The position numbers and the translations under genes are program-made. The notes beneath the pieces are model-generated. The model searched no databases. It saw nothing but the letters and a program-made list of their open reading frames with translations, and was not told the DNA's origin. A DNA stretch of 64,000 nucleotides. It comes from Bordetella parapertussis. GTDB taxonomy: Bacteria > Pseudomonadota > Gammaproteobacteria > Burkholderiales > Burkholderiaceae_B. Positions 43,384 to 51,704 of the stretch are shown here, one piece after another. Position 1 is the stretch's first letter. The number at the start of each line of letters is the position of its first letter. Location of the stretch: contig CAMDFD010000002.1 of assembly GCA_945897365.1 (NCBI GenBank), positions 1 through 64,000 on the forward strand, written 5' to 3'.

Positions 43384-43596
43384 TTAGTACATGCGCGGTG
43401 GCAATTGCTGGCTGCGAATGCGCTTGTAATGGCGCTTAACGGCGGCAGCCTGCTTACGCTTGCGCTCGGCAGTGGGTTTTTCATAGAACTCGCGGGCGCG
43501 CAACTCTGTCAACAGACCAGTTTTTTCGATTGTGCGCTTGAAGCGACGCAGTGCGGCTTCGAAGGGCTCGTTTTCTTTCAGACGAACGATAGGCAT
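43384..43596 (-). CDS. rpsU: 30S ribosomal protein S21
   Basis: Small basic ribosomal protein of 70 residues. The sequence PIVRLKENEPFEAALRRFKR at the N-terminus, TGLLTELRAREFYEKPTAERKRKQAAA in the middle and a basic end identify S21, which helps the 30S subunit start translation. It is the first gene of the rpsU-dnaG-rpoD operon, as in many proteobacteria. About 42 bp separate it from dnaG. Confidence 0.97.
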   Translation of the reverse strand: MPIVRLKENEPFEAALRRFKRTIEKTGLLTELRAREFYEKPTAERKRKQAAAVKRHYKRIRSQQLPPRMY

Positions 43597-43662
43597 AGGA
43601 TGCGTGACGTAAAAATAAAACAGTTAAACAACGAGATAGCCTGAGATCATAGCATAAATACG

Positions 43663-44202
43663 CTATTTTGGATGATCCTTAGCGGTTTTTTCTAGCAAAT
43701 CTTGGGGTGACAGGCCGTCATAGATCTCAAAAGGCTGATGAATCCAGGGATTCGCAGTCAGTTTTTCAACATAAAAATCAGGCTTGATGCTTGAGCACGA
43801 TTTGTACCAAATCACCGCGGTATTGACAGCCTCGATACTGGGATAAGTCCGCAAAAGATGCTGACAAACGCCTTGGAGCGTGTTGCCGCTGTCGACTAAA
43901 TCATCGACCACCAACACGCGTCCTTTGAGGGTGCCTTGGGTCATACTGATGAACGGGGCAATTTCTAACTCACCCTGCGTATGACCCTGATTTTCGCGAT
44001 AACTACTCGTCATCAAAATCGCAAGCGGTAAATCGAATACGCGCGAAAGAACATCACCCACCCTCAAACCACCCCTGGCTAAGCACAGGATCTGGTCAAA
44101 CTGCAAACCAGACTGATACACCAAGACGATCAAACGCTCTATCAGCTGATGGTAAGTTTCCCAGTCCACCCTGACATCTTGGGTCATCCCTTGTGCAGAC
44201 AT
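43663..44202 (-). CDS. purine phosphoribosyltransferase (Gpt/Hpt-like)
   Basis: Type I phosphoribosyltransferase of 179 residues. The PRPP-binding motif is VLVVDDLVDSGNTLQG (about residues 97-112), and an early CLARGGLRVGDVLSR gives the pyrophosphate loop. The final GLSPQDLLEK is usual for xanthine/guanine or hypoxanthine types. It probably salvages a purine base to the nucleotide. Its start shares a base with the purA stop (TAATG), so salvage and de novo AMP synthesis are translated together. The exact base specificity is not certain. Confidence 0.9.
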   Translation of the reverse strand: MSAQGMTQDVRVDWETYHQLIERLIVLVYQSGLQFDQILCLARGGLRVGDVLSRVFDLPLAILMTSSYRENQGHTQGELEIAPFISMTQGTLKGRVLVVDDLVDSGNTLQGVCQHLLRTYPSIEAVNTAVIWYKSCSSIKPDFYVEKLTANPWIHQPFEIYDGLSPQDLLEKTAKDHPK

Positions 44203-45497
44203 TAGGATTTAAATGGGTCGCGAAGCATGATTGTTTCGTTACGATCAGGCCCCGTTGACACCATGTCAATCGGAATGCCGCAAACCTCTGAAAGGCGTTG
44301 GAGATAGCGCTGAGCATTGGCAGGTAGCTTGTCAAAATCAGTGACACCCACGGTGGACTCTGTCCAGCCAGGCATTTCCTCGAGGATGGGCTTGGCACGC
44401 GCAACAGCCGCCGCGCCATAGGGGAGCACATCACAAGTTTTACCATCGAGTTCGTAGCCAACACCCATTTTGAGCAGAGGCAGTCCGTCCAACACATCTA
44501 GCTTGGTAATGCAGAGACCAGAGATACCATTGAGGCGTACGGAGCGCTTGAGCGCCGCGCCATCAAACCAGCCGCAACGACGAGGACGCCCCGTCACCGA
44601 ACCAAACTCTTTGCCAACCGTGGCGAGTTGCAGGCCTGTTTCATCTAAAAGCTCAGTTGGAAAAGGTCCTGAACCCACGCGCGTCGCATATGCTTTAGTG
44701 ATACCCAAGACGTAATTCAAGCTCTGGGGTCCAACACCCGCGCCAGCTGCAGCCGCACCGGCTACACAGTTGCTGCTCGTGACATAGGGGTATGTCCCAT
44801 GATCCACATCCAACAGGGCGCCTTGCGCACCTTCGAACAATAAGTTTTCCCCTGCCTGCTGCGCCATGTACAACAGGCTGCTCACATCGGCTACCATCGG
44901 CGCAACAGCTGGTGCAAGGGCCATCGCCTGATCCACGACCTCTTGAGCGGATATAGCCTGAGCACCCAGATACTTGGTCAACACAAAGTTATGCAGATCC
45001 AAGACCTCATCGACTTTGGCGCGGAAACCTTCTGGATCGAACAGATCTTGCACGCGTAACGCGCGACGGGCAACCTTGTCTTCGTAAGCAGGTCCAATAC
45101 CGCGACCCGTCGTGCCGATTTTGGCATCACCTCGGCGTGCCTCGCGAGCCTGGTCGAGCGCCACGTGATAAGGCAAAATCAAAGGACACGCCTCTGAGAT
45201 TTTGAGCCGCGACCGAACGTCCAATCCTGCTGCCTCGAGTTCGGAAATTTCTTTGAGCAAAGCCTCGGGTGATAACACTACACCATTACCGATGTAGCAC
45301 GTCACGCTTGGGTGCATGATGCCAGAAGGAATCAGTCGCAAAATCGTTTTTTTACCATTCACCCAAAGGGTATGGCCCGCATTATGCCCACCCTGAAAAC
45401 GCACAACCCCGCGCGCGGATTCAGCGAGCCAATCAACGATCTTGCCCTTACCTTCGTCACCCCATTGGGTGCCAATCACTACGATGTTCTTGCTCAT
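44202..45497 (-). CDS. purA: adenylosuccinate synthetase
   Basis: Enzyme of 431 residues that joins IMP and aspartate using GTP, the first step from IMP to AMP. Motifs: VVIGTQWGDEGKGKIVDWLAE at the N-terminus with the catalytic aspartate and P-loop, FQGGHNAGHTL with the catalytic histidine at about residue 41, GTTGRGIGPAYEDK near 128-141, and VGSGPFPTEL near 300. Length is as expected. It lies downstream of hisZ on the same strand with an 82 bp gap and is followed by the coupled phosphoribosyltransferase. Confidence 0.97.
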   Translation of the reverse strand: MSKNIVVIGTQWGDEGKGKIVDWLAESARGVVRFQGGHNAGHTLWVNGKKTILRLIPSGIMHPSVTCYIGNGVVLSPEALLKEISELEAAGLDVRSRLKISEACPLILPYHVALDQAREARRGDAKIGTTGRGIGPAYEDKVARRALRVQDLFDPEGFRAKVDEVLDLHNFVLTKYLGAQAISAQEVVDQAMALAPAVAPMVADVSSLLYMAQQAGENLLFEGAQGALLDVDHGTYPYVTSSNCVAGAAAAGAGVGPQSLNYVLGITKAYATRVGSGPFPTELLDETGLQLATVGKEFGSVTGRPRRCGWFDGAALKRSVRLNGISGLCITKLDVLDGLPLLKMGVGYELDGKTCDVLPYGAAAVARAKPILEEMPGWTESTVGVTDFDKLPANAQRYLQRLSEVCGIPIDMVSTGPDRNETIMLRDPFKS

Positions 45498-45579
45498 ATT
45501 GGGTAATCAAACCAATCAGTTTCGGAATAAATATCTCCAAGCACGCAGAGAGCCAAAAAAGCCAACGACGCACCGAAGC

Positions 45580-46743
45580 CTAAAGAACCTGCTGAACCAA
45601 CCAACGACCATCGCGCCACACAAGCTCACGATCAAAAACAAACTCATCGTGCGTAGCAGCCTCGCCTGGAAAAACCTGAACAACGATATTGCCGCTCTGA
45701 CGCAAGTCCTGCATCGCCTCGCGCAGTCCCGACCCCTGCCCTGAAGGCGCACGAATAGCCGGTGCTGGCGACGCAGGCAATAAACCCGCTGCTAATTTAC
45801 GTAGATCCAGACTAAATCCCGTCGCAGGTCGCGCACGACCAAACGCCCTGCTGACATCGTCATAGCGACCACCTTGCACAATCGCATCATGCCAGCCCTC
45901 GGCGTAGACAGAGAACGTGACACCAGTGTGATATCCATACGTGCCAACATCCGCCAAATCCACGCCCACTGAAACATCATCCAGCGCTGCAAGCAAATGC
46001 TCAAGGGTATCCAGAGACTGTGTCACACCGGGAATAGAGGGCAAAGCCGCACGCGCACGCGCGATGACAGTGGCGTCACCATAAAGCTGGGGTAAAGCGC
46101 ACAGGGCTTGCACTGTCGACGCTAGAAGTGCCTCGGGCCCTTCTCCTAGCAAACGCAAACCTGGCATGTCTTTTTCGCGTAGCAACGCCATAATTTCATC
46201 GGCACGGCGTTGAGCGCGTGGATCGCTTTCAAGCAAGCTTCGTACTAAGCCGGCATGGCACAAGTCCAGACGTACTGCTTGAACACCCGCCAATCTTGTG
46301 CTTTCAAGTGCTAAGCGAATAATTTCGAGGTCGGCCTCAACGCCAGCATGGCCATAAATCTCAGCGCCGATTTGCAACAGCTCACGGCTCGACAATAAGC
46401 CAGCAGGACGAGCATGCAACACGGGGCCGCAATAACAGAGGCGCGTCACACCCGCACGATTGAGCAAGTGCGCATCAATGCGTGTCACCTGTGGGGTCAT
46501 GTCAGCACGAATACCTAGGGTGCGCCCAGACAATTGATCCACAAGCTTGCTGGTGCGCAAACTCAAGTCGCTTCCGGTTCCGGACAGCAACGAATCGATG
46601 TACTCGACCAATGGCGGGGCAACCAACTCGAATCCATACGTTCGGAATAAGTCGAGTAAGTGCCTGCGCAGGTCTTCTATACGGCGCGCCTCGGCTGGCA
46701 ACATATCTGCCAAACTTTCTGGCAACAACCAATTGCCTTTCAT
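45580..46743 (-). CDS. hisZ: ATP phosphoribosyltransferase regulatory subunit HisZ
   Basis: HisS-like protein of 387 residues without tRNA synthetase activity; with a short HisG it forms the first enzyme of histidine synthesis. Class II synthetase-like motifs are present: LRRHLLDLFRTYGFELVAPPLVEY, LGIRADMTPQVTRIDAHLL and GRYDDVSRAFGRARPATGFSLDLRKLA. The anticodon-binding domain of HisRS is missing. The ATG at 46743 is used because it begins the family N-terminus (MKGNWLLPES). The order hisZ-purA is common in betaproteobacteria. A terminator lies between hflC and this gene, so it has its own promoter. Confidence 0.95.
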   Translation of the reverse strand: MKGNWLLPESLADMLPAEARRIEDLRRHLLDLFRTYGFELVAPPLVEYIDSLLSGTGSDLSLRTSKLVDQLSGRTLGIRADMTPQVTRIDAHLLNRAGVTRLCYCGPVLHARPAGLLSSRELLQIGAEIYGHAGVEADLEIIRLALESTRLAGVQAVRLDLCHAGLVRSLLESDPRAQRRADEIMALLREKDMPGLRLLGEGPEALLASTVQALCALPQLYGDATVIARARAALPSIPGVTQSLDTLEHLLAALDDVSVGVDLADVGTYGYHTGVTFSVYAEGWHDAIVQGGRYDDVSRAFGRARPATGFSLDLRKLAAGLLPASPAPAIRAPSGQGSGLREAMQDLRQSGNIVVQVFPGEAATHDEFVFDRELVWRDGRWLVQQVL

Positions 46744-46829
46744 GATCGCAGGAAAATAAAAAAAGGTTAAGTTCGACAAGAACTAAGCACGGCAGCTCGT
46801 ATTGTAAATACGCACAAAACGAACAGCCA

Positions 46830-46868
46830 AAGAAAAAGCGGCTTGGGGCGTAAGCCCGGCAAGCCGCC
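46830..46868 (-). terminator. rho-independent terminator after hflC
   Basis: On the minus strand GCGGCTT..GCCGGGC, a short loop, GCCC and AAGCCGC form a long stem followed by TTTTTCTTT. It ends the hfq-hflX-hflK-hflC transcript before hisZ. A second hairpin (CTCTGAGCGA/TCGTTCAGAG, about 46920-46955) without a T-run lies closer to the hflC stop. Confidence 0.88.
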
Positions 46869-46965
46869 AGAACAATCGATAAAGCTTACAAGACATTATA
46901 CAGATTATCTGAGTAATGTAAGGCTCTGAACGAAGGTGATTTCTCGCTCAGAGTCCGTATAAAAA

Positions 46966-47841
46966 CTATCTTTTGCCCTGAGAGTTCTTGAGATACTTAA
47001 AGAACTCAGAACTTGGGTCGACCACAAGTACATCACCAGGCTTGCCAAAGGCAGCACGATATCCCTCTAAGCTCTTGTAAAAGCTGTAGAAAGGCAAGTC
47101 AGCGCCATAAGCCTTGGCATACAAACCAGCCGCTTCGGCTTCACCCTCACCCATGATCGCCTCTGCGCGCCCATACGCTTTGGCGAGAATTTGCTCTCGT
47201 TCACGATCTGCCTCAGCTCGGATGCGTTCACCCTCTGCAGCGCCAATCGAGCGAAGCTCATTTGCAACACGAACGCGTTCGGATTCCATTCGGCGATAGA
47301 CCGACTCGGAAATCTCTGGAGCGAACTCGATGCGCTTGAGGCGCACGTCAACGATTTTGACGCCCAAAGGCTCAGCACGTTTTGCGACATTATTGAGCAC
47401 TTCTGTCATGATGACATCGCGCTCAAGAGAGACCACGTCTTTGACCGTACGGATGTTGACCGAGGCATTGAGCGCGTCTCTGATCTGGGCCTGCAAACGC
47501 TCTCGTGCAGCACGTTCGTTCCCACCAAAGGTCACGTAATACAATCGTGGGTCAACAATCCGCCACTTGACGAACGAATCGATCAACAGGTTCTTCTTTT
47601 CAGAAGTCTGGATGCGTTCGGCTTCTTGCAAATCAATCGTGAGCAAACGCTTGTCTAAGGTCACCACATTTTGAAATGGAGGTGGTAGTTTGAAATACAA
47701 ACCCGGCTCGGAGACGATTTTCTTGACTTCGCCCAGCGCAAAAACCAGCGCATAGTCACGCTCGCGCACAATAAACACGGAGGAGGAAAGAACCACCGCG
47801 CCTATGAACAAGGCGATCAACAGGGGAAATAATCTTTTCAT
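46966..47841 (-). CDS. hflC: protease modulator HflC
   Basis: Membrane-anchored SPFH/prohibitin-domain protein of 291 residues. One N-terminal membrane segment (LFPLLIALFIGAVVLSSSVFIV) anchors a periplasmic SPFH domain, which begins at VRERDYALVFALGEVKKIV and includes GVKIVDVRLKRIEFAPEISESVYRRME (residues about 155-182). A charged helical region follows (EGERIRAEADREREQI). With HflK it forms the large complex that surrounds FtsH and limits its access to membrane substrates. It is 16 bp after hflK. Confidence 0.96.
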   Translation of the reverse strand: MKRLFPLLIALFIGAVVLSSSVFIVRERDYALVFALGEVKKIVSEPGLYFKLPPPFQNVVTLDKRLLTIDLQEAERIQTSEKKNLLIDSFVKWRIVDPRLYYVTFGGNERAARERLQAQIRDALNASVNIRTVKDVVSLERDVIMTEVLNNVAKRAEPLGVKIVDVRLKRIEFAPEISESVYRRMESERVRVANELRSIGAAEGERIRAEADREREQILAKAYGRAEAIMGEGEAEAAGLYAKAYGADLPFYSFYKSLEGYRAAFGKPGDVLVVDPSSEFFKYLKNSQGKR

Positions 47842-47857
47842 GATTGTGTCCTCTGTG

Positions 47858-49138
47858 TTATCGACTGCCGCGATCGCGCGTCAGTGTGTTGATGGGCCCT
47901 GATGCAGCAGGCCGTGTCACCGGCGAAGGCAGCGTTAAGGGATTAGGAGCATTGGTCTGAACAGGTGTGTTTGCCATGGGATTGATACGCTGAGCGCCTT
48001 GAGCGGCTTGCTGCGTAATTTTGTCCAGTGGCAAATACAACATATTGTTCGAGCCAGAAGTATCGACCAGAATTTTGCTTGCGTTGGAGTACATTTGTTG
48101 CATTGTCTCGAGATACATACGTTCGCGCAGCACTTCTGGAGCCTTTCGATACTCGCCAAGCACACTCGTAAAGCGAGCGACATCACCCACGGCATTGCCG
48201 ACTACGCGAGCACGATAGCCTTCGGCTTGTTCAAGCATCCGGGAGGACTGACCCGCAGCGAGAGGCACAATTTGGTTACGATAGGCTTGACCTTCGTTGA
48301 TCTGGCGTTCACGATCCTGACCAGCTTTAACCGCATCATCAAAGGCGGCCTGAACAGGCTCTGGCGGCTGAACGTTTTGAATCGCAACGCTACTGACCTG
48401 AACACCGGTCTGGTAACGGTCTAGGATCTGCTGCATTTGCTTTTGAACCTCGGCGGCTACCGCGGTCCGACCCTCGTACAGTACAAAGTCCATTGAACGC
48501 GTACCCACCACCTCTCTCATCGCAGACTGAGACGCCTGGCGAACCGACTCGTCTGGATCCTTGGTCTTGAATAGATAGTCCGGTGCACCGTCCGCACGCA
48601 GTCGATACTGCACGACGAACTGAACATCCACGATATTTTCATCGTCTGTCAACATCAAAGACTCGGGCAAAACGCGATTGCGCGCATTTCCACGAAAACC
48701 AACCTCAAACGTACGCAACTGAGACAAATTGACCATCTCATTCGATTGGATCGGGGCAGGTATTCTCCATTGGAAGCCAGCCTGTGCCGTGCTTTTGTAT
48801 TTACCGAACTGAGTAATCACAGCTACCTGGCCTTCTTGGACAATAAAGAAACCACTAGCCAACCAGAGAACCACTGCAGCAGCAACAATCACGCCGAGTC
48901 CGATTTTCGACTGACGTGGTGTAGGACCGCCCGCACTGAGGGGGCCGCCATTTTTACCACCGCCTCGTTTGCCACCAAACAAGCTACCGAGACGATTATT
49001 GAAATCACGCCAAACCTGATCTAAATCAGGTGGACCGTTTCCTTGGGGTGGACGACGAGGCGGCTCGTTGCCACCACCGCCCTGACCACGACCCCAGCCG
49101 GGATCATTCAGGTTGAATATTTTCGTAAGAGATCGCAT
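47858..49138 (-). CDS. hflK: FtsH protease modulator HflK
   Basis: Partner of HflC, 426 residues from the ATG at 49138. The cytoplasmic N-terminus is glycine/proline-rich (DPGWGRGQGGGGNEPPR). The membrane helix (IGLGVIVAAAVVLWLASGFFIV) is at about residues 79-100, and the SPFH domain runs from VQEGQVAVITQFGKY to GVQVSSVAIQNVQPPEPVQAAFDD near 250. A proline/asparagine/threonine-rich tail of about 45 residues ends the protein. The start lies inside the last 35 bases of hflX, and a longer frame from 49177 is possible but adds no family sequence. Confidence 0.95.
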   Translation of the reverse strand: MRSLTKIFNLNDPGWGRGQGGGGNEPPRRPPQGNGPPDLDQVWRDFNNRLGSLFGGKRGGGKNGGPLSAGGPTPRQSKIGLGVIVAAAVVLWLASGFFIVQEGQVAVITQFGKYKSTAQAGFQWRIPAPIQSNEMVNLSQLRTFEVGFRGNARNRVLPESLMLTDDENIVDVQFVVQYRLRADGAPDYLFKTKDPDESVRQASQSAMREVVGTRSMDFVLYEGRTAVAAEVQKQMQQILDRYQTGVQVSSVAIQNVQPPEPVQAAFDDAVKAGQDRERQINEGQAYRNQIVPLAAGQSSRMLEQAEGYRARVVGNAVGDVARFTSVLGEYRKAPEVLRERMYLETMQQMYSNASKILVDTSGSNNMLYLPLDKITQQAAQGAQRINPMANTPVQTNAPNPLTLPSPVTRPAASGPINTLTRDRGSR

Positions 49139-50210
49139 TGTTTTCCGAGGTAGTAGCAAACTGACTAATAGCATCACGCAAACCGCTCAAGCCAGAGCGC
49201 TTTTGAGCACTTAAAAAAACTCGACAAATCGTACCATGTTCATCCAGTTCAACACGAGATTCCAGTCCAGCGAGGTCGGTTTTGTTGTAGACGAGTATGC
49301 AGGGAATATCTGCCGCACCAATATCTAATAAAACTTTGTTGACCTCTGCGATTTGCTCGTCACGCTGAGGACTCGCTGCATCCACAACATGTAGCAGCAA
49401 ATCCGCTTGTGTCGCTTCTTCGAGCGTGGCGCGAAAAGCAGCAATCAGCGTCGGCGGCAAGTCTCGGATAAAACCCACAGTATCTGAAAGGGTAATCTGC
49501 CCTGCCCCTTCGATCCACAAGCGACGTGTCGTCGTGTCGAGTGTCGCAAAAAGCTGATCCGCGGCATACGCACCGGCACGAGTCATCGCATTAAACAGGG
49601 TTGATTTTCCGGCATTCGTATAGCCGACAAGCGACACTGACAGCGTGGCGCCACGCGCGCGAGCTCGACGCTGCGTCGAACGCTGGCGTTGGGCGCGCTC
49701 CAAGCGCTCCCGCAACAGCTTGACCTTGGCGCCAATCATTCGGCGATCCATCTCAAGCTGTGACTCGCCAGGCCCACGCATACCGATCCCGCCTCTTTGT
49801 CGCTCTAGGTGAGACCAAAGACGGGTCAGGCGTGTGGAAAGATGCTGTAACTGAGCAAGTTCAACCTGTAACTTACCCTCGTGACTTTTGGCACGTAGCG
49901 CGAAAATGTCCAGAATCAACGCCACGCGATCGACAACTCTCAAGTTGAATTGCCGCTCGAGATTTCTCTGCTGCGCTGGCGACAAAGGCTGATCAAAAAG
50001 CACCACCTCTGCCTCGGATGCCTCAGCAAGAAGCACCCCCTCCTCGACCTTGCCTGAACCAATAAAATAGGCTGCATCAGGACGTTGACGGCGCGCAGTC
50101 AGCGTCGCCACCAGGATAGCTCCCGCTCCCTTAGCTAATAGCGCAAACTCTTCAGCATGCGCGACATGGTCAGGGGACCCGAGATCAACACTGATGATCA
50201 ACGCACGCAT
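49104..50210 (-). CDS. hflX: ribosome-associated GTPase HflX
   Basis: GTPase of 368 residues that splits or rescues stalled ribosomes. The N-terminal HflX domain holds GSGKVEEGVLLA and VLFDQPLSPAQQRNLER; the linker helix has RLTRLWSHLERQRGGIGMRGPGESQLEMDRR (residues about 130-160), diagnostic of HflX. The G domain has LVGYTNAGKSTLFNAM (G1, about residue 193), DTVGFIRDLP (G3) and YNKTD (G4). It lies between hfq and hflK, the classic order. Its 3' end overlaps hflK. Confidence 0.96.
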   Translation of the reverse strand: MRALIISVDLGSPDHVAHAEEFALLAKGAGAILVATLTARRQRPDAAYFIGSGKVEEGVLLAEASEAEVVLFDQPLSPAQQRNLERQFNLRVVDRVALILDIFALRAKSHEGKLQVELAQLQHLSTRLTRLWSHLERQRGGIGMRGPGESQLEMDRRMIGAKVKLLRERLERAQRQRSTQRRARARGATLSVSLVGYTNAGKSTLFNAMTRAGAYAADQLFATLDTTTRRLWIEGAGQITLSDTVGFIRDLPPTLIAAFRATLEEATQADLLLHVVDAASPQRDEQIAEVNKVLLDIGAADIPCILVYNKTDLAGLESRVELDEHGTICRVFLSAQKRSGLSGLRDAISQFATTSENNAISYENIQPE

Positions 50211-50228
50211 GCGTCAATCTCAGTTCGA

Positions 50229-50477
50229 TTATTCAGCCTCTGCTTCAGCGGAGGCATCAACAGGTAAATTGACGGCGCGTGCGGGCACGACCGTGGAAAT
50301 CGCATGTTTATAGACCATCTGTGTCACAGTGTTGCGTAGCAACACGACATATTGGTCAAAGGACTCGACCTGGCCTTGAAGTTTGATCCCATTGACCAGA
50401 TAAATAGATACTGGAATATGCTCCTTACGCAGTGCGTTCAGGAAGGGGTCTTGCAAAGTTTGCCCTTTATTGCTCAT
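50229..50477 (-). CDS. hfq: RNA chaperone Hfq
   Basis: Sm-like RNA chaperone of 82 residues from the ATG at 50477. Sm1 reads KGQTLQDPFLNALRKEHIPVSIYLVNGIKLQGQVESFDQYVVLL and Sm2 reads YKHAISTVVPARAV, with the K-H motif of the uridine pocket. The short acidic tail SAEAEAE is typical of betaproteobacterial Hfq. A longer frame from 50546 adds an unlikely leader. It follows hisC by about 147 bp, where its own promoter probably lies. Confidence 0.97.
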   Translation of the reverse strand: MSNKGQTLQDPFLNALRKEHIPVSIYLVNGIKLQGQVESFDQYVVLLRNTVTQMVYKHAISTVVPARAVNLPVDASAEAEAE

Positions 50478-50624
50478 TGGCAGGCTCCATATGTTGTTGT
50501 TGACGAACCCACATCGTAAAAAAAATTTGCTGCGATGCGGCGCCAATGACCATACTGTACAGGGTTTCCCCGCGGTGCGCTAGCAAATGAAACTTATAGT
50601 TACAAATTGTTCAACTCCGAAGGC

Positions 50625-51698
50625 TTAACGCAAAATTGCTCGGCAGGCATCGAGCAGTTTTTCACATTCTTGATCCGTACCAATCGTGATACGCAAATAC
50701 TGATTAATTCTTGGTGCTTTAAAGTGCCGAATAATGATGTTTTTGTCACGCAACGCTGCAGCGAAGACAGCCCCATCTTTAGCAGGGTGTTTGGCAAAAA
50801 TAAAATTCGCAGCAGAAGGCAAAACGTCGAATCCGAGCTTTTCCAAGCCGGAGGTCAACGCGCAACGAGACCGCACAACAGCATCGCGTGTTTGCTCGAA
50901 GTGCGCTTGGTCCTCGATCGCTGCGGTCGCCCCGGCAATCGCCAGCCGATCCAGTGGATAAGAGTTGAAGCAATTTTTAACACGGTCTAAACCCTGAATC
51001 AGATCAGGGTGGCCCATGGCATAGCCCACGCGGAGCCCTGCGAGAGAGTGGGACTTGGAAAGCGTATGAACAACCAGCAAATTTGGGTATTTTTTGATCA
51101 AACTGACCGCTGTTTCAGCGCCAAAGTCGACATAAGCCTCATCGACTACCACCACGACCTCTTGGTTGGCAGACACAATTCGCTCGACCTCACCCAAGGC
51201 GTGTACCGCACCGGTTGGCGCATTTGGATTTGGAAAAATAATCCCTCCCACGCGACCAACAGGAGCGCCAGGCAGATAGTCCTCGACACGAATTTTTAAC
51301 TGCTCATCTAACGCAACAGTTTTATATTGAATCTCGTAAAGACCACAGTAAACGGGGTAAAAGCTATAGGTGATATCTGGAAATACGACCGGATGCTCAT
51401 GCTTTAGAAGTGCATGAAACACATGCGCAAGAACCTCATCAGAACCATTACCTACAAATATTTGGTCCTCGAGCAACCCATAGCGCTGTGCAATCGCCCG
51501 TCTTAAGGCAAGCGCCGTCGGATCAGGGTACAAACGCAAACTATCGTTGGCGTTTGCCCGAATCGCCTCAATGACCTTGGGTGAAGGTCCATAGGGGTGC
51601 TCATTGGTGTTGAGCTTAATCAAATTTTGAACGAGAGGCTGCTCACCCGGAACATAGGGATCGAGCTTAGCAACCAGACTATTCCAATAACGGCTCAT
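50625..51698 (-). CDS. hisC: histidinol-phosphate aminotransferase
   Basis: PLP aminotransferase of 357 residues for the histidine pathway. Motifs: KLNTNEHPYGPSPKV near residue 28, GNGSDEVLAHVFHAL near 83, FPNPNAPTGAV near 155, VVDEAYVDFG with the PLP-binding aspartate and tyrosine near 186, and TLSKSHSLAGLRVGYAMG with the Schiff-base lysine near 214. The N-P-N-A-P-T-G stretch and the length fit HisC. It lies 6 bp after der, and is part of the long minus-strand block. Paralogues for other substrates exist in related bacteria, so an aromatic substrate cannot be excluded. Confidence 0.93.
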   Translation of the reverse strand: MSRYWNSLVAKLDPYVPGEQPLVQNLIKLNTNEHPYGPSPKVIEAIRANANDSLRLYPDPTALALRRAIAQRYGLLEDQIFVGNGSDEVLAHVFHALLKHEHPVVFPDITYSFYPVYCGLYEIQYKTVALDEQLKIRVEDYLPGAPVGRVGGIIFPNPNAPTGAVHALGEVERIVSANQEVVVVVDEAYVDFGAETAVSLIKKYPNLLVVHTLSKSHSLAGLRVGYAMGHPDLIQGLDRVKNCFNSYPLDRLAIAGATAAIEDQAHFEQTRDAVVRSRCALTSGLEKLGFDVLPSAANFIFAKHPAKDGAVFAAALRDKNIIIRHFKAPRINQYLRITIGTDQECEKLLDACRAILR

Positions 51699-51704
51699 AA
51701 CAAA

